A stretch of 64,000 nt of DNA from Calidihabitans tengchongensis (lineage in GTDB: Bacteria > Sysuimicrobiota > Sysuimicrobiia > Sysuimicrobiales > Kaftiobacteriaceae): the NCBI GenBank assembly GCA_031459615.1, contig JAVKIE010000001.1:234890-298889 (forward strand), read 5' to 3'. Below the pieces are notes generated by a model, which was not told where the DNA came from, made no database searches, and worked only from the letters and a program-made list of their open reading frames with translations. Numbering within the stretch: position 1 is the stretch's first letter; each line of letters begins with the position of its first letter. Made by a program: the position numbers and the translations under genes. Positions 1 through 8,286 of this stretch are shown here, in pieces.

Positions 1-1007
1 CGGCGCGGATGGCTCTGGACGACGCGGGATTCACCATCACCCCCCGCAATGCCGGCGAGGTGGGGGTCCTCATCGGGTCGGGCATCGGCGGGGCGGAGAC
101 GTGGGAAAACCAGCACCAGACCCTGCTGGAGCGCGGGCCCGGCCGGGTGAGCCCCTTCTTCATCCCCATGATCATCATCAACATGGCCTCGGGGATCGTG
201 AGCATCCTCACCGGCGCCCGGGGACCCAATAGCGCGGTGGTCACCGCCTGCGCCACCGGCGGCCACGCCATCGGGGACGCGATGCGCATCATCCAGCGGG
301 GCGAGGCGACGGCGATGCTGGCCGGGGGGACGGAGGCGGCCATCACCCCCCTCAGCGTCGCCGGCTTCTGCTCCATGAAGGCGATGTCCACCCGCAACGA
401 CGAGCCCCACCGGGCCTGCCGCCCCTTCGACGCCGGGAGGGACGGGTTTGTGATGGGGGAGGGGGCGGGGGTGGTCCTGCTGGAGGACCTGGGGCACGCC
501 CTGCGGCGGGAGGCCCGCATCTACTGCGAACTGGTGGGGTACGGGATGAGCGCCGACGCCTACCACATCACCCAGCCGGATCCGGAGGCCGAGGGCGCGA
601 CCCGCAGCATGGCCAACGCCCTCCGGGATGCCGGCATCGATCCCGCAGAGGTGGACTACATCAACGCCCACGGCACCAGCACCCCTTACAACGACCGCAC
701 CGAGACCCTGGCCATCAAGCGGGTGCTGGGTCCCCACGCCCGGCGGGTGGCGGTGAGTTCCACCAAGTCCATGACGGGTCACCTGCTGGGCGCCGCGGGA
801 GGTGTGGAGCTGATCGCGTGCGCGCTGGCCATCGAGCGCCAGATCCTGCCGCCCACCATCAACTACGAGGTGCCGGATCCGGACTGCGACCTGGACTACG
901 TGCCCAACCGGGCGCGGCCCGCCGAGGTGCGGGTGGCCATGTCCAATGCGTTCGGGTTCGGCGGGCACAACGCCACCCTGGTGGTCCGTCGGTATGACGG
1001 GCGCTGA
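1..1007 (+). CDS. fabF: 3-oxoacyl-[acyl-carrier-protein] synthase II (FabF), 5' end cut by window edge
   Basis: This condensing enzyme elongates acyl-ACP with malonyl-ACP in cytoplasmic fatty-acid synthesis. The frame is open to base 1, and the first visible Met (base 9) lies inside the family sequence, so about 80-90 N-terminal residues of the usual ~412 are missing. Numbered from that Met, the catalytic Cys81 sits in TACATGG, and the two active-site histidines are His221 (NAHGTST) and His258 (KSMTGH), the Cys-His-His triad of KAS II. The C-terminus (NAFGFGGHN) is typical. The last 14 bp overlap the next gene, as in the common fabF-rnc arrangement, so the two are probably co-transcribed and translationally coupled. 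Confidence 0.95.
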   Translation, partial: ARMALDDAGFTITPRNAGEVGVLIGSGIGGAETWENQHQTLLERGPGRVSPFFIPMIIINMASGIVSILTGARGPNSAVVTACATGGHAIGDAMRIIQRGEATAMLAGGTEAAITPLSVAGFCSMKAMSTRNDEPHRACRPFDAGRDGFVMGEGAGVVLLEDLGHALRREARIYCELVGYGMSADAYHITQPDPEAEGATRSMANALRDAGIDPAEVDYINAHGTSTPYNDRTETLAIKRVLGPHARRVAVSSTKSMTGHLLGAAGGVELIACALAIERQILPPTINYEVPDPDCDLDYVPNRARPAEVRVAMSNAFGFGGHNATLVVRRYDGR

Positions 1008-1857
1008 GCACACGGCCGCGCCGACGCCCACCGCCGTGCCCCCCGATCGGGACGCCCGGCTGGCCGAGCTGGAGGCCCGGCTGGACGTACGCTTCCGGGA
1101 CCGGCGGTTGCTGGACCTGGCCCTGCGCCACGGGTCGTACGGTCCCGTGGTGCCCGGCGAGCCCCGGCAGAGCTACGAGCGGCTCGAGCTGCTGGGCGAC
1201 GCGGTCCTCAACCTGGTGGTCTGCGACCACCTCTACCACCGCTATCCGGAAGCCTCCGAGGGGGACCTGGCCAAGCTGCGGGCCCGCATCGTCAGCGAGC
1301 CGTGGCTGGCCCGCGTCGCCTCGTCCCTGGACCTGGGCCGGTACATCCTGCTGGGCAAGGGAGAGGAAAAGGCCGGCGGGCGTGCCCGGCCGGCCCTGCT
1401 GGCCGACGTGCTGGAGGCGATCCTGGGCGCCGTGTACGTGGACTCGGGCTACGGGGTGGCTCACGCCGTGGCCACCCGGCTGCTGCAGGACGCCTTCGAC
1501 GCCCTGGAGGAGCCCAGCGAAGACTACAAGAGCGAGCTGCAGGAGTTGCTGCAGCAGCGCGAGCGCCGCATCCCCCGCTACCGCATCCGGGGCCAGGAAG
1601 GCCCGGACCACGCCCGGGTCTTTGTGGCCACGGTGGAGGCCGGTGGGCGCATCCTGGGCGAGGGACGCGGCCCCAGCAAGAAACAGGCGGAGCAGGCGGC
1701 GGCCCGGGACGCCCTCCGCCGCCTGACGCTGCGGGAGCGAACTCCCGAGCCCGCGGAGGAGGTCCCGGCCGCCCCGGCCGGCGACCAGGCACCGGCCGGG
1801 GCGGTCTCCGGGGGCCGCCGCCGGCGGCGGCGCCGCCACGGACGGGGGCACCGATGA
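994..1857 (+). CDS. rnc: Ribonuclease III
   Basis: Endoribonuclease for double-stranded RNA, active in rRNA and mRNA processing. The signature ERLELLGDAVL lies at about residues 62-72 of a 287-residue product. A double-stranded-RNA-binding domain follows at about 175-245 and ends with the GRGPSKKQAEQAAA pattern. I chose the ATG at 994 because the upstream in-frame ATG at 946 is deep inside fabF and would add non-conserved residues. An unusual extension past the dsRBD ends in a run of arginines (GGRRRRRRRHGRGHR), perhaps for RNA contact. The stop overlaps the next ATG (ATGA). Confidence 0.95.
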   Translation: MTGAEHTAAPTPTAVPPDRDARLAELEARLDVRFRDRRLLDLALRHGSYGPVVPGEPRQSYERLELLGDAVLNLVVCDHLYHRYPEASEGDLAKLRARIVSEPWLARVASSLDLGRYILLGKGEEKAGGRARPALLADVLEAILGAVYVDSGYGVAHAVATRLLQDAFDALEEPSEDYKSELQELLQQRERRIPRYRIRGQEGPDHARVFVATVEAGGRILGEGRGPSKKQAEQAAARDALRRLTLRERTPEPAEEVPAAPAGDQAPAGAVSGGRRRRRRRHGRGHR

Positions 1858-2363
1858 GACAGCTGTGGGCGCCGTGGCGGGTGGAGTATATCCGACAGGG
1901 AACGCCGGGAGCGTGCATCTTCTGCGCGGCGGCCGAAGGATCCGACGATCGCGCGGCGCTGGTGGTGGCCCGGGGGCGGCGCTGCTTCGTGCTGCTGAAC
2001 CGCTTTCCCTACAACAGCGGCCACGTGATGGTGGTGCCCTACCGCCACTGCAGCCGGCTGGCGGACCTGGAGGATGCCGAGGCGACTGAACTGATCCGGT
2101 ATACCGACTACTCCGTCCGGGCCGCCGAGCGCGCCCTGCGCCCGGAGGGGTACAACATCGGCCTGAACCTGGGCCGGGCCGCCGGGGCGGGCATCGAGGA
2201 CCACCTGCACGTGCACGTGGTGCCGCGGTGGGTGGGCGACACCAACTTCATGCCCGTCCTGGGCGATGTGAAGGTGATTCCCGAGCACCTGGAGGACACC
2301 CGCCGCCGCCTGGCCGAGGCGTTTGCCGCCGTGCTGCGGGAAGCCGGGGAGGGTGAACGGTGA
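1854..2363 (+). CDS. HIT-family nucleotide hydrolase/phosphorylase-like protein
   Basis: A 169-residue histidine-triad protein. The motif HLHVHVV places the triad at His117, His119 and His121, and a CIFC pair (Cys21, Cys24) near the N-terminus resembles the zinc-site cysteines of Ap4A-phosphorylase-like HIT proteins. Such enzymes act on AMP-linked substrates or dinucleoside polyphosphates; the substrate here cannot be read from sequence. The start is set by the ATGA overlap with rnc. The stop overlaps the next GTG (GTGA), so it belongs to the fabF-rnc operon. Confidence 0.88.
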   Translation: MRQLWAPWRVEYIRQGTPGACIFCAAAEGSDDRAALVVARGRRCFVLLNRFPYNSGHVMVVPYRHCSRLADLEDAEATELIRYTDYSVRAAERALRPEGYNIGLNLGRAAGAGIEDHLHVHVVPRWVGDTNFMPVLGDVKVIPEHLEDTRRRLAEAFAAVLREAGEGER

Positions 2364-3646
2364 GGACCGTCGCCGCATTCATGGCCCGCGCCGTGATCAC
2401 CGCCTCGCCCGAGGAGACGGTCGCGGCGGTCGCCCGGCGGCTGGCGGAGCACCGGATCGGCGGCGCGCCGGTGGTGGATCCGGAGGGCCGGATCGTGGGC
2501 ATCGTCACCCTCCGGGACCTGGTGGGCCAGCCTCCCTACCGGCCGGTTCGCGAGGTGATGACCCGCCAGGTGATTACCGTCTCGCCGGGGGAGCGGATTA
2601 CCGACGCCTACGACCTGATGAAGCGCCACGGGGTGGGGCGGCTGCCGGTGGTGGACGAAGCCGGGCGGGTGGTGGGGGTGGTGACCCGGGGAGACCTGCT
2701 CCACGAGCTGGGCCGCCTCACCGACCCCCTCACGGGCCTGCCCTGGTCTGGCACCCTGCGCCAGCAGGCGGCCGACCTGCTGAAGGCCGGACGGGAGATC
2801 ACCGTGCTGTTCATCGACCTGGACGACTTCGGCCTGGTGAACAAACTGTACGGGCACGTGGTCGGAGACCGGGTGATCCAGGCGGTGGCGGCCCTGGTGC
2901 GAGATCATACCGATCCCGCCCGGGACAGCGTCTGCCGGTACGCCGGCGACGAGTTTGCCATCGTCTCCACCCGCAGTGCCGCCGAGGCCACCGCCCTGGC
3001 CCGCCGCCTGCGGGAGGCGATTGTCGAGCTGGACGTGCCGGGAGCGCCCCCGGGCAGCATCAGCGCGTCGGTGGGAATCGCCGGGGGCAAGCGCACCGCC
3101 GAGCGGCACGACATCCACTACGAAGCCACCGTGGACGACCTGCTCACGCTGGCCAGCCGGGCGTCCACCCTGGCCAAGCGCACCGAAGAGCGCATCCTCC
3201 ACGGGGCGCAGATTCCCCCGGCCGCCCCGCATCCGGGGCCGGGTCCGACGCGGCGGGCGGCGATCCGGCGGATCGACCTGGGGGTGGAGGAGGGGCGGGG
3301 GACCGCCACGGTGGAGCTGGAGTGGGATGGCCACCGCGCCACCGGGCAGGCCGCCGGGCCCGCCCTGGGCACCGCCGGCCTGCGCCTGCTGGTGGACGCC
3401 ACGGTGACGGCCGCCCGGCAGTGGCTGCCTCCGCAGTGGGAGGTGGCGGTGGAGGAGATCTCCCGCACGCCGCTGGACCAGGGCGAGGCGGTGCACATCC
3501 TGCTGGTGGCCGCACGCCCGGGCGGCGGTCCCCAGTACCTGCTAGGTTCCGCGCTGTTCACCGCCGACCCGCACGAGGCCGTGGTCCGGGCCACCATGAA
3601 GGCCGTCAACCGCATCCTGGCCCAGGCCCGCCGGATCGAAGGGTAG
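2360..3646 (+). CDS. CBS-pair and GGDEF protein with an extra C-terminal domain
   Basis: A 428-residue cytoplasmic protein with no membrane segment. Two CBS motifs (about 1-120) suggest adenine-nucleotide sensing. A GGDEF domain follows (about 125-285), with DLDDFGLVNKLYGHVVGD and a signature that reads AGDEF instead of GG(D/E)EF. Diguanylate cyclase activity is therefore uncertain, and no RxxD inhibitory site is evident. The last ~125 residues (305-428) form a separate alpha/beta-looking domain that resembles the stand-alone protein at 17945-18367 and, loosely, the regulatory domain of isopropylmalate synthase (GSALFTADPHEAVVRATMKAVN). The GTG start overlaps the HIT stop; an ATG at 2381 is an alternative. 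Confidence 0.85.
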   Translation: MRTVAAFMARAVITASPEETVAAVARRLAEHRIGGAPVVDPEGRIVGIVTLRDLVGQPPYRPVREVMTRQVITVSPGERITDAYDLMKRHGVGRLPVVDEAGRVVGVVTRGDLLHELGRLTDPLTGLPWSGTLRQQAADLLKAGREITVLFIDLDDFGLVNKLYGHVVGDRVIQAVAALVRDHTDPARDSVCRYAGDEFAIVSTRSAAEATALARRLREAIVELDVPGAPPGSISASVGIAGGKRTAERHDIHYEATVDDLLTLASRASTLAKRTEERILHGAQIPPAAPHPGPGPTRRAAIRRIDLGVEEGRGTATVELEWDGHRATGQAAGPALGTAGLRLLVDATVTAARQWLPPQWEVAVEEISRTPLDQGEAVHILLVAARPGGGPQYLLGSALFTADPHEAVVRATMKAVNRILAQARRIEG

Positions 3647-3816
3647 GGGGCCTGCACTCGGGGCGGTACGCGGGAGACCGACGAGGTCCGTCTGCAGGTG
3701 GCGCGGTGGGTCGCCCCGCGATCCGCGCCCGCGGGCGCTCGCCCCAGGCGGACGGCGCCAGGCGCGCGGGTGTGACGGCGGCGGGCGGCGGATGATCGCT
3801 GGGTACGGGAGGGTGG

Positions 3817-4362
3817 ATGCGCGTGGGAACTGCTGGCCTGACCGACCGCGCCGGATTTCACCCGGCGCACCTGTATGCCTACCTGGAAGCGGCGAGGGCC
3901 CGACTGCTGCAGTGGGTGGGCGGGCTCACCGACGAGCAATACGCCCGGGAGTTCCCGTTCGGCCACCGTTCCATCCGGGCGACCCTGGTGCACACGGCCT
4001 CCGCCGAGTGGACCTACGGGCGCCGCCTGCGCGGGGAGGTGGTGCCCCCGCCTGAGGAGCGGCCGTTCGCCCGGTTCGCCCGGACCGGGGTGCAGCCCCT
4101 GGCGGCGGCGTGGGCGGAGCTGGCGGCGCAGACCCGGCAGACCCTGGCGGCCATCACCGACTGGACCGCGCCGGTGGAGTACGCGGGCCTGGACGGGGTC
4201 CGCATCCGCACCACCACCGGAGGGATCGCCGCCCAGCTGCTGTTCCACGAGGTGCACCACCGGGCGCAGGTGATGGCCATGCTGCGCCAGTGCGGCGTAT
4301 CCGCCCAGAACCTGGACTACTCGATCCTGATGTTCGAGCGCCTGCCGTCCTCGGAGGGCTGA
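3817..4362 (+). CDS. DinB-fold metal-dependent protein
   Basis: A 181-residue four-helix-bundle protein of the DinB/YfiT-like superfamily. The putative metal-binding histidines lie in LVHTASAEW and HEVHHRAQVMAML, the classic positions for this fold. Members include thiol-S-transferases and many proteins of unknown role; the substrate cannot be told here. The ATG at 3817 follows GGGAGGGTGG, a close but plausible ribosome binding site. Despite the family name there is no sign of SOS control: I see no LexA box in the 170 bp upstream. Confidence 0.8.
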   Translation: MRVGTAGLTDRAGFHPAHLYAYLEAARARLLQWVGGLTDEQYAREFPFGHRSIRATLVHTASAEWTYGRRLRGEVVPPPEERPFARFARTGVQPLAAAWAELAAQTRQTLAAITDWTAPVEYAGLDGVRIRTTTGGIAAQLLFHEVHHRAQVMAMLRQCGVSAQNLDYSILMFERLPSSEG

Positions 4363-4382
4363 CGGCCGCCCGGAGGTCTCTG

Positions 4383-4598
4383 ATGCGCGGACGCCGCAGC
4401 GGTGCCGATGTGGCCAGCCGGCCATTGATGCCAGGCGCCCGGGTGCGTGTTCTGGCCGAGCCCGGCCATCCCCAGGGCACGGTGGTGCGGGTCCTGCCGC
4501 TCTACGGCGTGGTCACCGTGGCATTGGATTCGCCCAGGGCCGAGCGGATGTACCCCGCAGATCAGGTGGAGGTGCTGGAGGTCTCTCCCACCGCCTGA
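4383..4598 (+). CDS. Small KOW-like hypothetical protein
   Basis: A 71-residue ORF 20 bp after the DinB-fold gene, with GGAGG upstream of its ATG. The core (PGARVRVLAEPGHPQGTVVRV and the following GVVTVALD) looks like a KOW/SH3-type beta barrel, as found in ribosome- and RNA-binding proteins. I do not recognise a specific family. Its spacing and ribosome binding site support translation together with the upstream gene. Confidence 0.5.
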   Translation: MRGRRSGADVASRPLMPGARVRVLAEPGHPQGTVVRVLPLYGVVTVALDSPRAERMYPADQVEVLEVSPTA

Positions 4599-4687
4599 GG
4601 GACGGCTCGGTGGCGTCCTCTGCCGGCGCTCCGGGCGAGAGGTCGACAGCGGGAGACCTTGACGGCTCGTGGCGGCGCCGCTCATAG

Positions 4688-4716
4688 TAGTGGTGAGCAC
4701 CGTAGTGGTGAGCACC
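4688..4716. repeat. Tandem 14-bp repeat with internal palindrome
   Basis: TAGTGGTGAGCACC occurs twice, separated by one base. Each copy contains the inverted repeat GGTG-AG-CACC, so two dyads sit 15 bp apart. They lie in the 254-bp non-coding gap before the HAD gene and could be an operator. Nothing else supports a regulator. Confidence 0.45.
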
Positions 4717-4743
4717 CCGACGGGGGCGGGAGAGACCAGAGAG

Positions 4744-4784
4744 AACCCGCTCGGGCCTGCGAGGGCCGGGTGGGTTTTTGGTTT
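4744..4784 (+). terminator. Putative Rho-independent terminator
   Basis: ACCCG-CTCG pairs with CGAG and CGGGT across a short internal loop, and a T-rich stretch (GGGTTTTTGGTTTT) follows. It would end transcription of the fabF-to-KOW gene run before the HAD gene. The stem is imperfect, so confidence is modest. Confidence 0.4.
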
Positions 4785-4852
4785 TGCGGGATTTCTTCCG
4801 GGAGGCGTCGCCTCCCCGTGGTGATTCGGGGTCCGTCGGGGGAAGGGGACAG

Positions 4853-5698
4853 ATGATCCGCCGGCGCCCCCAGCGTATCTACCGGGGGTACGCCGTAGAC
4901 CTGGACGGGACGGTGTACCTGGGAGACACCCTGCTGCCCGGCGCGGACCGCGCAGTGGACACGCTGCGGCGGAGCGGGGCCCGGGTGGTGTTTCTGTCCA
5001 ACAATCCTCTGTACACCCGGGAGGACCATGCGGCCAAGCTCACGCGCCTGGGCATCCCTACACCGCCCGAGGATGTGATCAACTCCTCCGCTGTCCTGGC
5101 CCGATACCTGGCGTCCACCGCGCCCGGGGCGCGCCTCTTTGTCATCGGCGAGGAGTCGGTGAAAAGCGAGCTCGCAGCCGCGGGCCTGCGGCTGGTGGAG
5201 CGGCCCGAGGATGTGGACTACGTGGTCGCGTGTTTCGACCGGACCTTCGATTATCGCAAACTCCGGGCGGGGTTTGCCGCCCTGCGCCGGGGCGCCCGCT
5301 TTGTGGCCACCAACCTCGACCCGTACTGCCCCACGCCCGATGGAGGCCTGCCCGACGCGGGAGCGGTGGTGGCGGCTCTGGAGGCCGCCACCGGCCGGCG
5401 CGTGGAGGAGGTGGCGGGCAAGCCCTCGCCCATCATGGCCCGGGTCCTCCTGGAACGCCTGGGCACCCCGGTGGAGGACACGCTGGTGGTGGGTGACCGG
5501 CTGGAGACGGACGTGGTCCTGGGCAAGAAGATGGGGTGCGCCACCGCGGTGGTGCTGACCGGTGCCACCACCCCGGAGATGGTGGAGCGTTGTCCAGAGC
5601 CGCCGGACTTCGTCCTGGCCACTCTGGCGGAGGTGGTCCCCGACGGTGTCGCGCCCGGGAGGCAGGGGGACGACCGGGGGAGCCCTCCGGTCGGCTGA
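4853..5698 (+). CDS. HAD-superfamily IIA phosphatase (NagD/phosphoglycolate phosphatase type)
   Basis: A 281-residue cytoplasmic phosphatase. HAD motif I is DLDGTVY near the N-terminus, motif II is FLSNN, the lysine is in AGKPSPIM, and motif IV is GDRLETDV. The cap insertion between motifs II and III is the class IIA type seen in NagD, p-nitrophenyl phosphatase and glycerol-phosphate phosphatases. I chose the ATG at 4853, which follows GGGGAAGGGGAC at good spacing, over the longer upstream frame from 4778. The next gene is a glycerol-3-phosphate dehydrogenase, so a glycerol-phosphate or phosphoglycolate substrate is possible, but this is inference. Confidence 0.88.
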   Translation: MIRRRPQRIYRGYAVDLDGTVYLGDTLLPGADRAVDTLRRSGARVVFLSNNPLYTREDHAAKLTRLGIPTPPEDVINSSAVLARYLASTAPGARLFVIGEESVKSELAAAGLRLVERPEDVDYVVACFDRTFDYRKLRAGFAALRRGARFVATNLDPYCPTPDGGLPDAGAVVAALEAATGRRVEEVAGKPSPIMARVLLERLGTPVEDTLVVGDRLETDVVLGKKMGCATAVVLTGATTPEMVERCPEPPDFVLATLAEVVPDGVAPGRQGDDRGSPPVG

Positions 5699-5802
5699 GC
5701 GGTCTCAGGCGGCGGGGAGGGAGACCGGGCCGGGGCTGCACCGCCCCTTCCGGGGGACTGTTGAACGTGTCTTCACCTGACGGGAGGACTGAGGAGCGGT
5801 CG

Positions 5803-7479
5803 GTGTCGCGACAGGAGGCCCTGGACGCGCTGGGGCGGGGCGTGGACGTGCTGGTGGTGGGCGGAGGGATTACCGGGGCCGGAGTGGCCCTGGACGCAGC
5901 CAGCCGCGGCTACCGGGTGGGCCTCGTGGAGCGGCGGGATTTCGCCTCCGGGACCAGCAGCCGATCCACGCGGCTCGTGCACGGCGGCATCCGTTACCTG
6001 CCCCAGGGGCACGTGGGGCTCGTGCGAGAGGCGTTGCGGGAGCGGCGCCTGCTGTTCCGGCTGGCCCCGCACCTCGTCCGGCCCGTGGGGTTCGTGGTCC
6101 CGCTGTACCGGGGGAGCCGCAGGCCCCTGGGGATGCGCCTTCCGGGCTGGCTGGAGGGGTGCGCGCCGCTCGGCGTCCGGGTGGCGCTGGCTGCATACGA
6201 CCTGTTCAGCCGCGACCCGCGCCTGCGCCACCGCGTCCTCGCCGCAGCCGAGGTGGCGGAGCTGGTGCCGGATCTGCGGACCGCGGGGCTGCGGGCCGCG
6301 TTCCTGTACTGGGACGGACGTACCGACGACGTGCGCCTGACGCACGCGGTGCTGGCCACAGCCCGCGCCCTGGGCGCGTGGACTGTGAACTATGCGGAAG
6401 TGGTGGGGTTCGAGCGCGCGGGGGGCCGCATCCGCGCGGCGGGGGTGGTGGACCGCCTGACGGGTCGCACACTGGAGGTGCCCGCCCGGTGGGTGGTCAA
6501 TGCCACGGGGATCTGGGCGGAGCGGGTGGCGGCTTTGGACGGACATGTGCCCTTCCGCATCCGCCACAGCAAGGGTGTCCACCTGGTCCTGGCCCCCGAC
6601 GCGGTGCGAGCCCGGGCGGCCCTGGTGATCCCCGAGACGGACGACGGGCGGCTGGCCTTCCTGGTGCCGTGGGGAGGACGGTTTGTGCTGGGCACCACCG
6701 ATACGCCGTACGAGGCAGACCTCGACAGCCCGCAGGTGACCCCCGACGAGGTCGCGTACCTGCTCGAACACGCCAGCCGATACCTGCGGGCGCCCGTGGG
6801 GGTCCAGCGCGCGACCGCGGCGTACGCGGGGATCCGCCCGCTGGTGGGCCGGCCGGACGGGTCCACCGCAACCCTTTCCCGCGACCACCTGGTGGCGGTC
6901 TCGCCCGGGGGGCTGGTGACGGTCGCCGGCGGGAAGCTGACCACTTATCGGCAGATGGCGCAGGACGCGGTGGACGCGCTGGTCCGACTGGAGGGGAGGT
7001 GGCGGCCGTGTCGGACGCACACCATCCCCCTGGTGGGAGCCGAAATGCCGGAGGCGGCGGCCGAACTGGATCGCAGCGGTCTGGAAGACGACCAGCGCCA
7101 GCACCTGCTGTTCGCCTACGGCGGGCTCGTCGCGGCGATCCTGCGGCTGGCCCGGGAGGATCCCCGCCTGGGATCCCGGCTGGCGTCCGGGCTGCCGCAC
7201 ATCGCGGCCGAGGTGGTTTACGCGTGCCGCAGCGAGTACGCCCTGAGCCTGGTGGACTGTCTGTACCTGCGGACGCGGCTCGCCGTGCTGGATACGGAGG
7301 CTGCGGACCGCGCCGCGCCCTCCGTCGCGAACCTCATGGCCCGGGAACTGGGGTGGAGCCCGGGCGAGGTGGCCCGACAGCTGGAGGAGTACCGGGCCAG
7401 GAGGGCGAGGGAGGAAGCCTGGCGGCCGTCCAGGCCGGGCGGCGCTGCCGCGCAGGCTTCGCCGCCCCCGGGGCGATGA
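5803..7479 (+). CDS. glpD: FAD-dependent glycerol-3-phosphate dehydrogenase
   Basis: Oxidises sn-glycerol-3-phosphate to dihydroxyacetone phosphate and passes electrons to the respiratory chain. The N-terminus has the FAD dinucleotide fold (VVGGGITGAGVALDAASRG) followed by the GlpD signature (FASGTSSRSTRLVHGGIRYL). The C-terminal half carries the DAO_C helical domain. The GTG at 5803 follows GAGGAG at 6-bp spacing and gives 558 residues, the usual family size; a TTG at 5761 and a GTG at 5767 are alternatives. No transmembrane segment is seen, as expected for a peripheral membrane enzyme. No glycerol kinase or facilitator lies nearby. Confidence 0.9.
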   Translation: MSRQEALDALGRGVDVLVVGGGITGAGVALDAASRGYRVGLVERRDFASGTSSRSTRLVHGGIRYLPQGHVGLVREALRERRLLFRLAPHLVRPVGFVVPLYRGSRRPLGMRLPGWLEGCAPLGVRVALAAYDLFSRDPRLRHRVLAAAEVAELVPDLRTAGLRAAFLYWDGRTDDVRLTHAVLATARALGAWTVNYAEVVGFERAGGRIRAAGVVDRLTGRTLEVPARWVVNATGIWAERVAALDGHVPFRIRHSKGVHLVLAPDAVRARAALVIPETDDGRLAFLVPWGGRFVLGTTDTPYEADLDSPQVTPDEVAYLLEHASRYLRAPVGVQRATAAYAGIRPLVGRPDGSTATLSRDHLVAVSPGGLVTVAGGKLTTYRQMAQDAVDALVRLEGRWRPCRTHTIPLVGAEMPEAAAELDRSGLEDDQRQHLLFAYGGLVAAILRLAREDPRLGSRLASGLPHIAAEVVYACRSEYALSLVDCLYLRTRLAVLDTEAADRAAPSVANLMARELGWSPGEVARQLEEYRARRAREEAWRPSRPGGAAAQASPPPGR

Positions 7480-7547
7480 AAGTGACTAGTTAACATAACA
7501 GACATTATCGGAACTTCCCGGTCCCGGGGTCACGCCCTCGCCGGTGC

Positions 7548-7587
7548 CGAACAGGTGTTTGCCAATGGACTGCTCCTGTGCTAGAAT
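7548..7587 (+). promoter_or_regulatory. lexA promoter with LexA box
   Basis: CGAACAGGTGTTTG (7548-7561) fits the Gram-positive SOS box CGAAC-N4-GTTYG. It overlaps the -35 hexamer TTGCCA (7559-7564), which lies 17 bp from the -10 TAGAAT (7582-7587). LexA bound here would block RNA polymerase, so lexA is probably autoregulated. A perfect inverted repeat (CACCCTC-GCCG-GAGGGTG, 7588-7605) lies around the expected transcription start. Confidence 0.85.
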
Positions 7588-7643
7588 CACCCTCGCCGGA
7601 GGGTGCCGGGACCGGACCGCCCACCCCCGGGCGGGTGTGCACG

Positions 7644-8258
7644 ATGAGCAAAGGCCTGACGCGTCGCCAGCGGGAAATCCTCGCCTTCGTCCAGCGCTAC
7701 ACCGACGCACACGGTTACCCCCCGTCGGTCCGCGAGATCGGACAGGCGCTGGGGCTGACCAGCAGCTCGACGGTGCACAGCCACCTGTCGGCCCTGGAAA
7801 AGAAAGGCTACATCCGCCGGGATCCCAGCAAGCCCCGGGCCCTGGAGATCCTGCGGGATGAACGTGAAGTACCGGCCAAGAAGGTCGTCCCCGTGCCGGT
7901 GGTCGGGCGCGTGACCGCCGGCGAGCCGATCCTGGCCCAGCAGAACATCGAAGACTACCTGCCTCTGCCCGCGGATCTGCTGGGCGGCGCCGAAGGGTTT
8001 CTCCTGCACGTGCGCGGGGACAGCATGATCGGCGCCGGGATCTACGACGGGGACCTGCTGCTGGTGCGGCGGCAGTCCACCGCGCGCAACGGCGACATCG
8101 TGGTTGCCCGCCTGGAGGACGAGGCCACCGTCAAGCGCTTCTACCGCGAGGCCGACCGCATCCGCCTGCAGCCGGAGAATCCCGCCCTGGAGCCCATCCA
8201 CACCCGCGATGTGGTCATCGAGGGCGTGGCCGTCGCCCTGATCCGCCGCCTGGCCTGA
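7644..8258 (+). CDS. lexA: LexA SOS repressor
   Basis: Represses the SOS regulon and cleaves itself when RecA filaments form. The 204-residue product has an N-terminal winged helix-turn-helix (GYPPSVREIGQALGLTSSSTVHSHL, with a break-free match across about residues 24-50 summarised here as GYPPSVREIG...STVHSHL). The self-cleavage bond is Ala92-Gly93 (VTAGEP). The catalytic dyad is Ser127 (GDSM) and Lys164 (ATVKRF). I chose the ATG at 7644; an in-frame GTG at 7578 lies inside the promoter. A matching LexA box sits in the recA promoter at 35313-35326. Confidence 0.96.
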   Translation: MSKGLTRRQREILAFVQRYTDAHGYPPSVREIGQALGLTSSSTVHSHLSALEKKGYIRRDPSKPRALEILRDEREVPAKKVVPVPVVGRVTAGEPILAQQNIEDYLPLPADLLGGAEGFLLHVRGDSMIGAGIYDGDLLLVRRQSTARNGDIVVARLEDEATVKRFYREADRIRLQPENPALEPIHTRDVVIEGVAVALIRRLA

Positions 8259-8286
8259 CCCGGGCGGTCGGCACGCCCGCGGGGAC

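Noticed and set aside
859..1851. Long antisense ORF (330 codons) opposite rnc
   Set aside because: High-GC shadow; composition is Pro/Gly/Arg biased with no domain, while the + strand encodes clear FabF and RNase III.
4778..4852. N-terminal extension of the HAD gene to ATG 4778
   Set aside because: The extra 25 residues are not family-like, and a strong ribosome binding site precedes ATG 4853.
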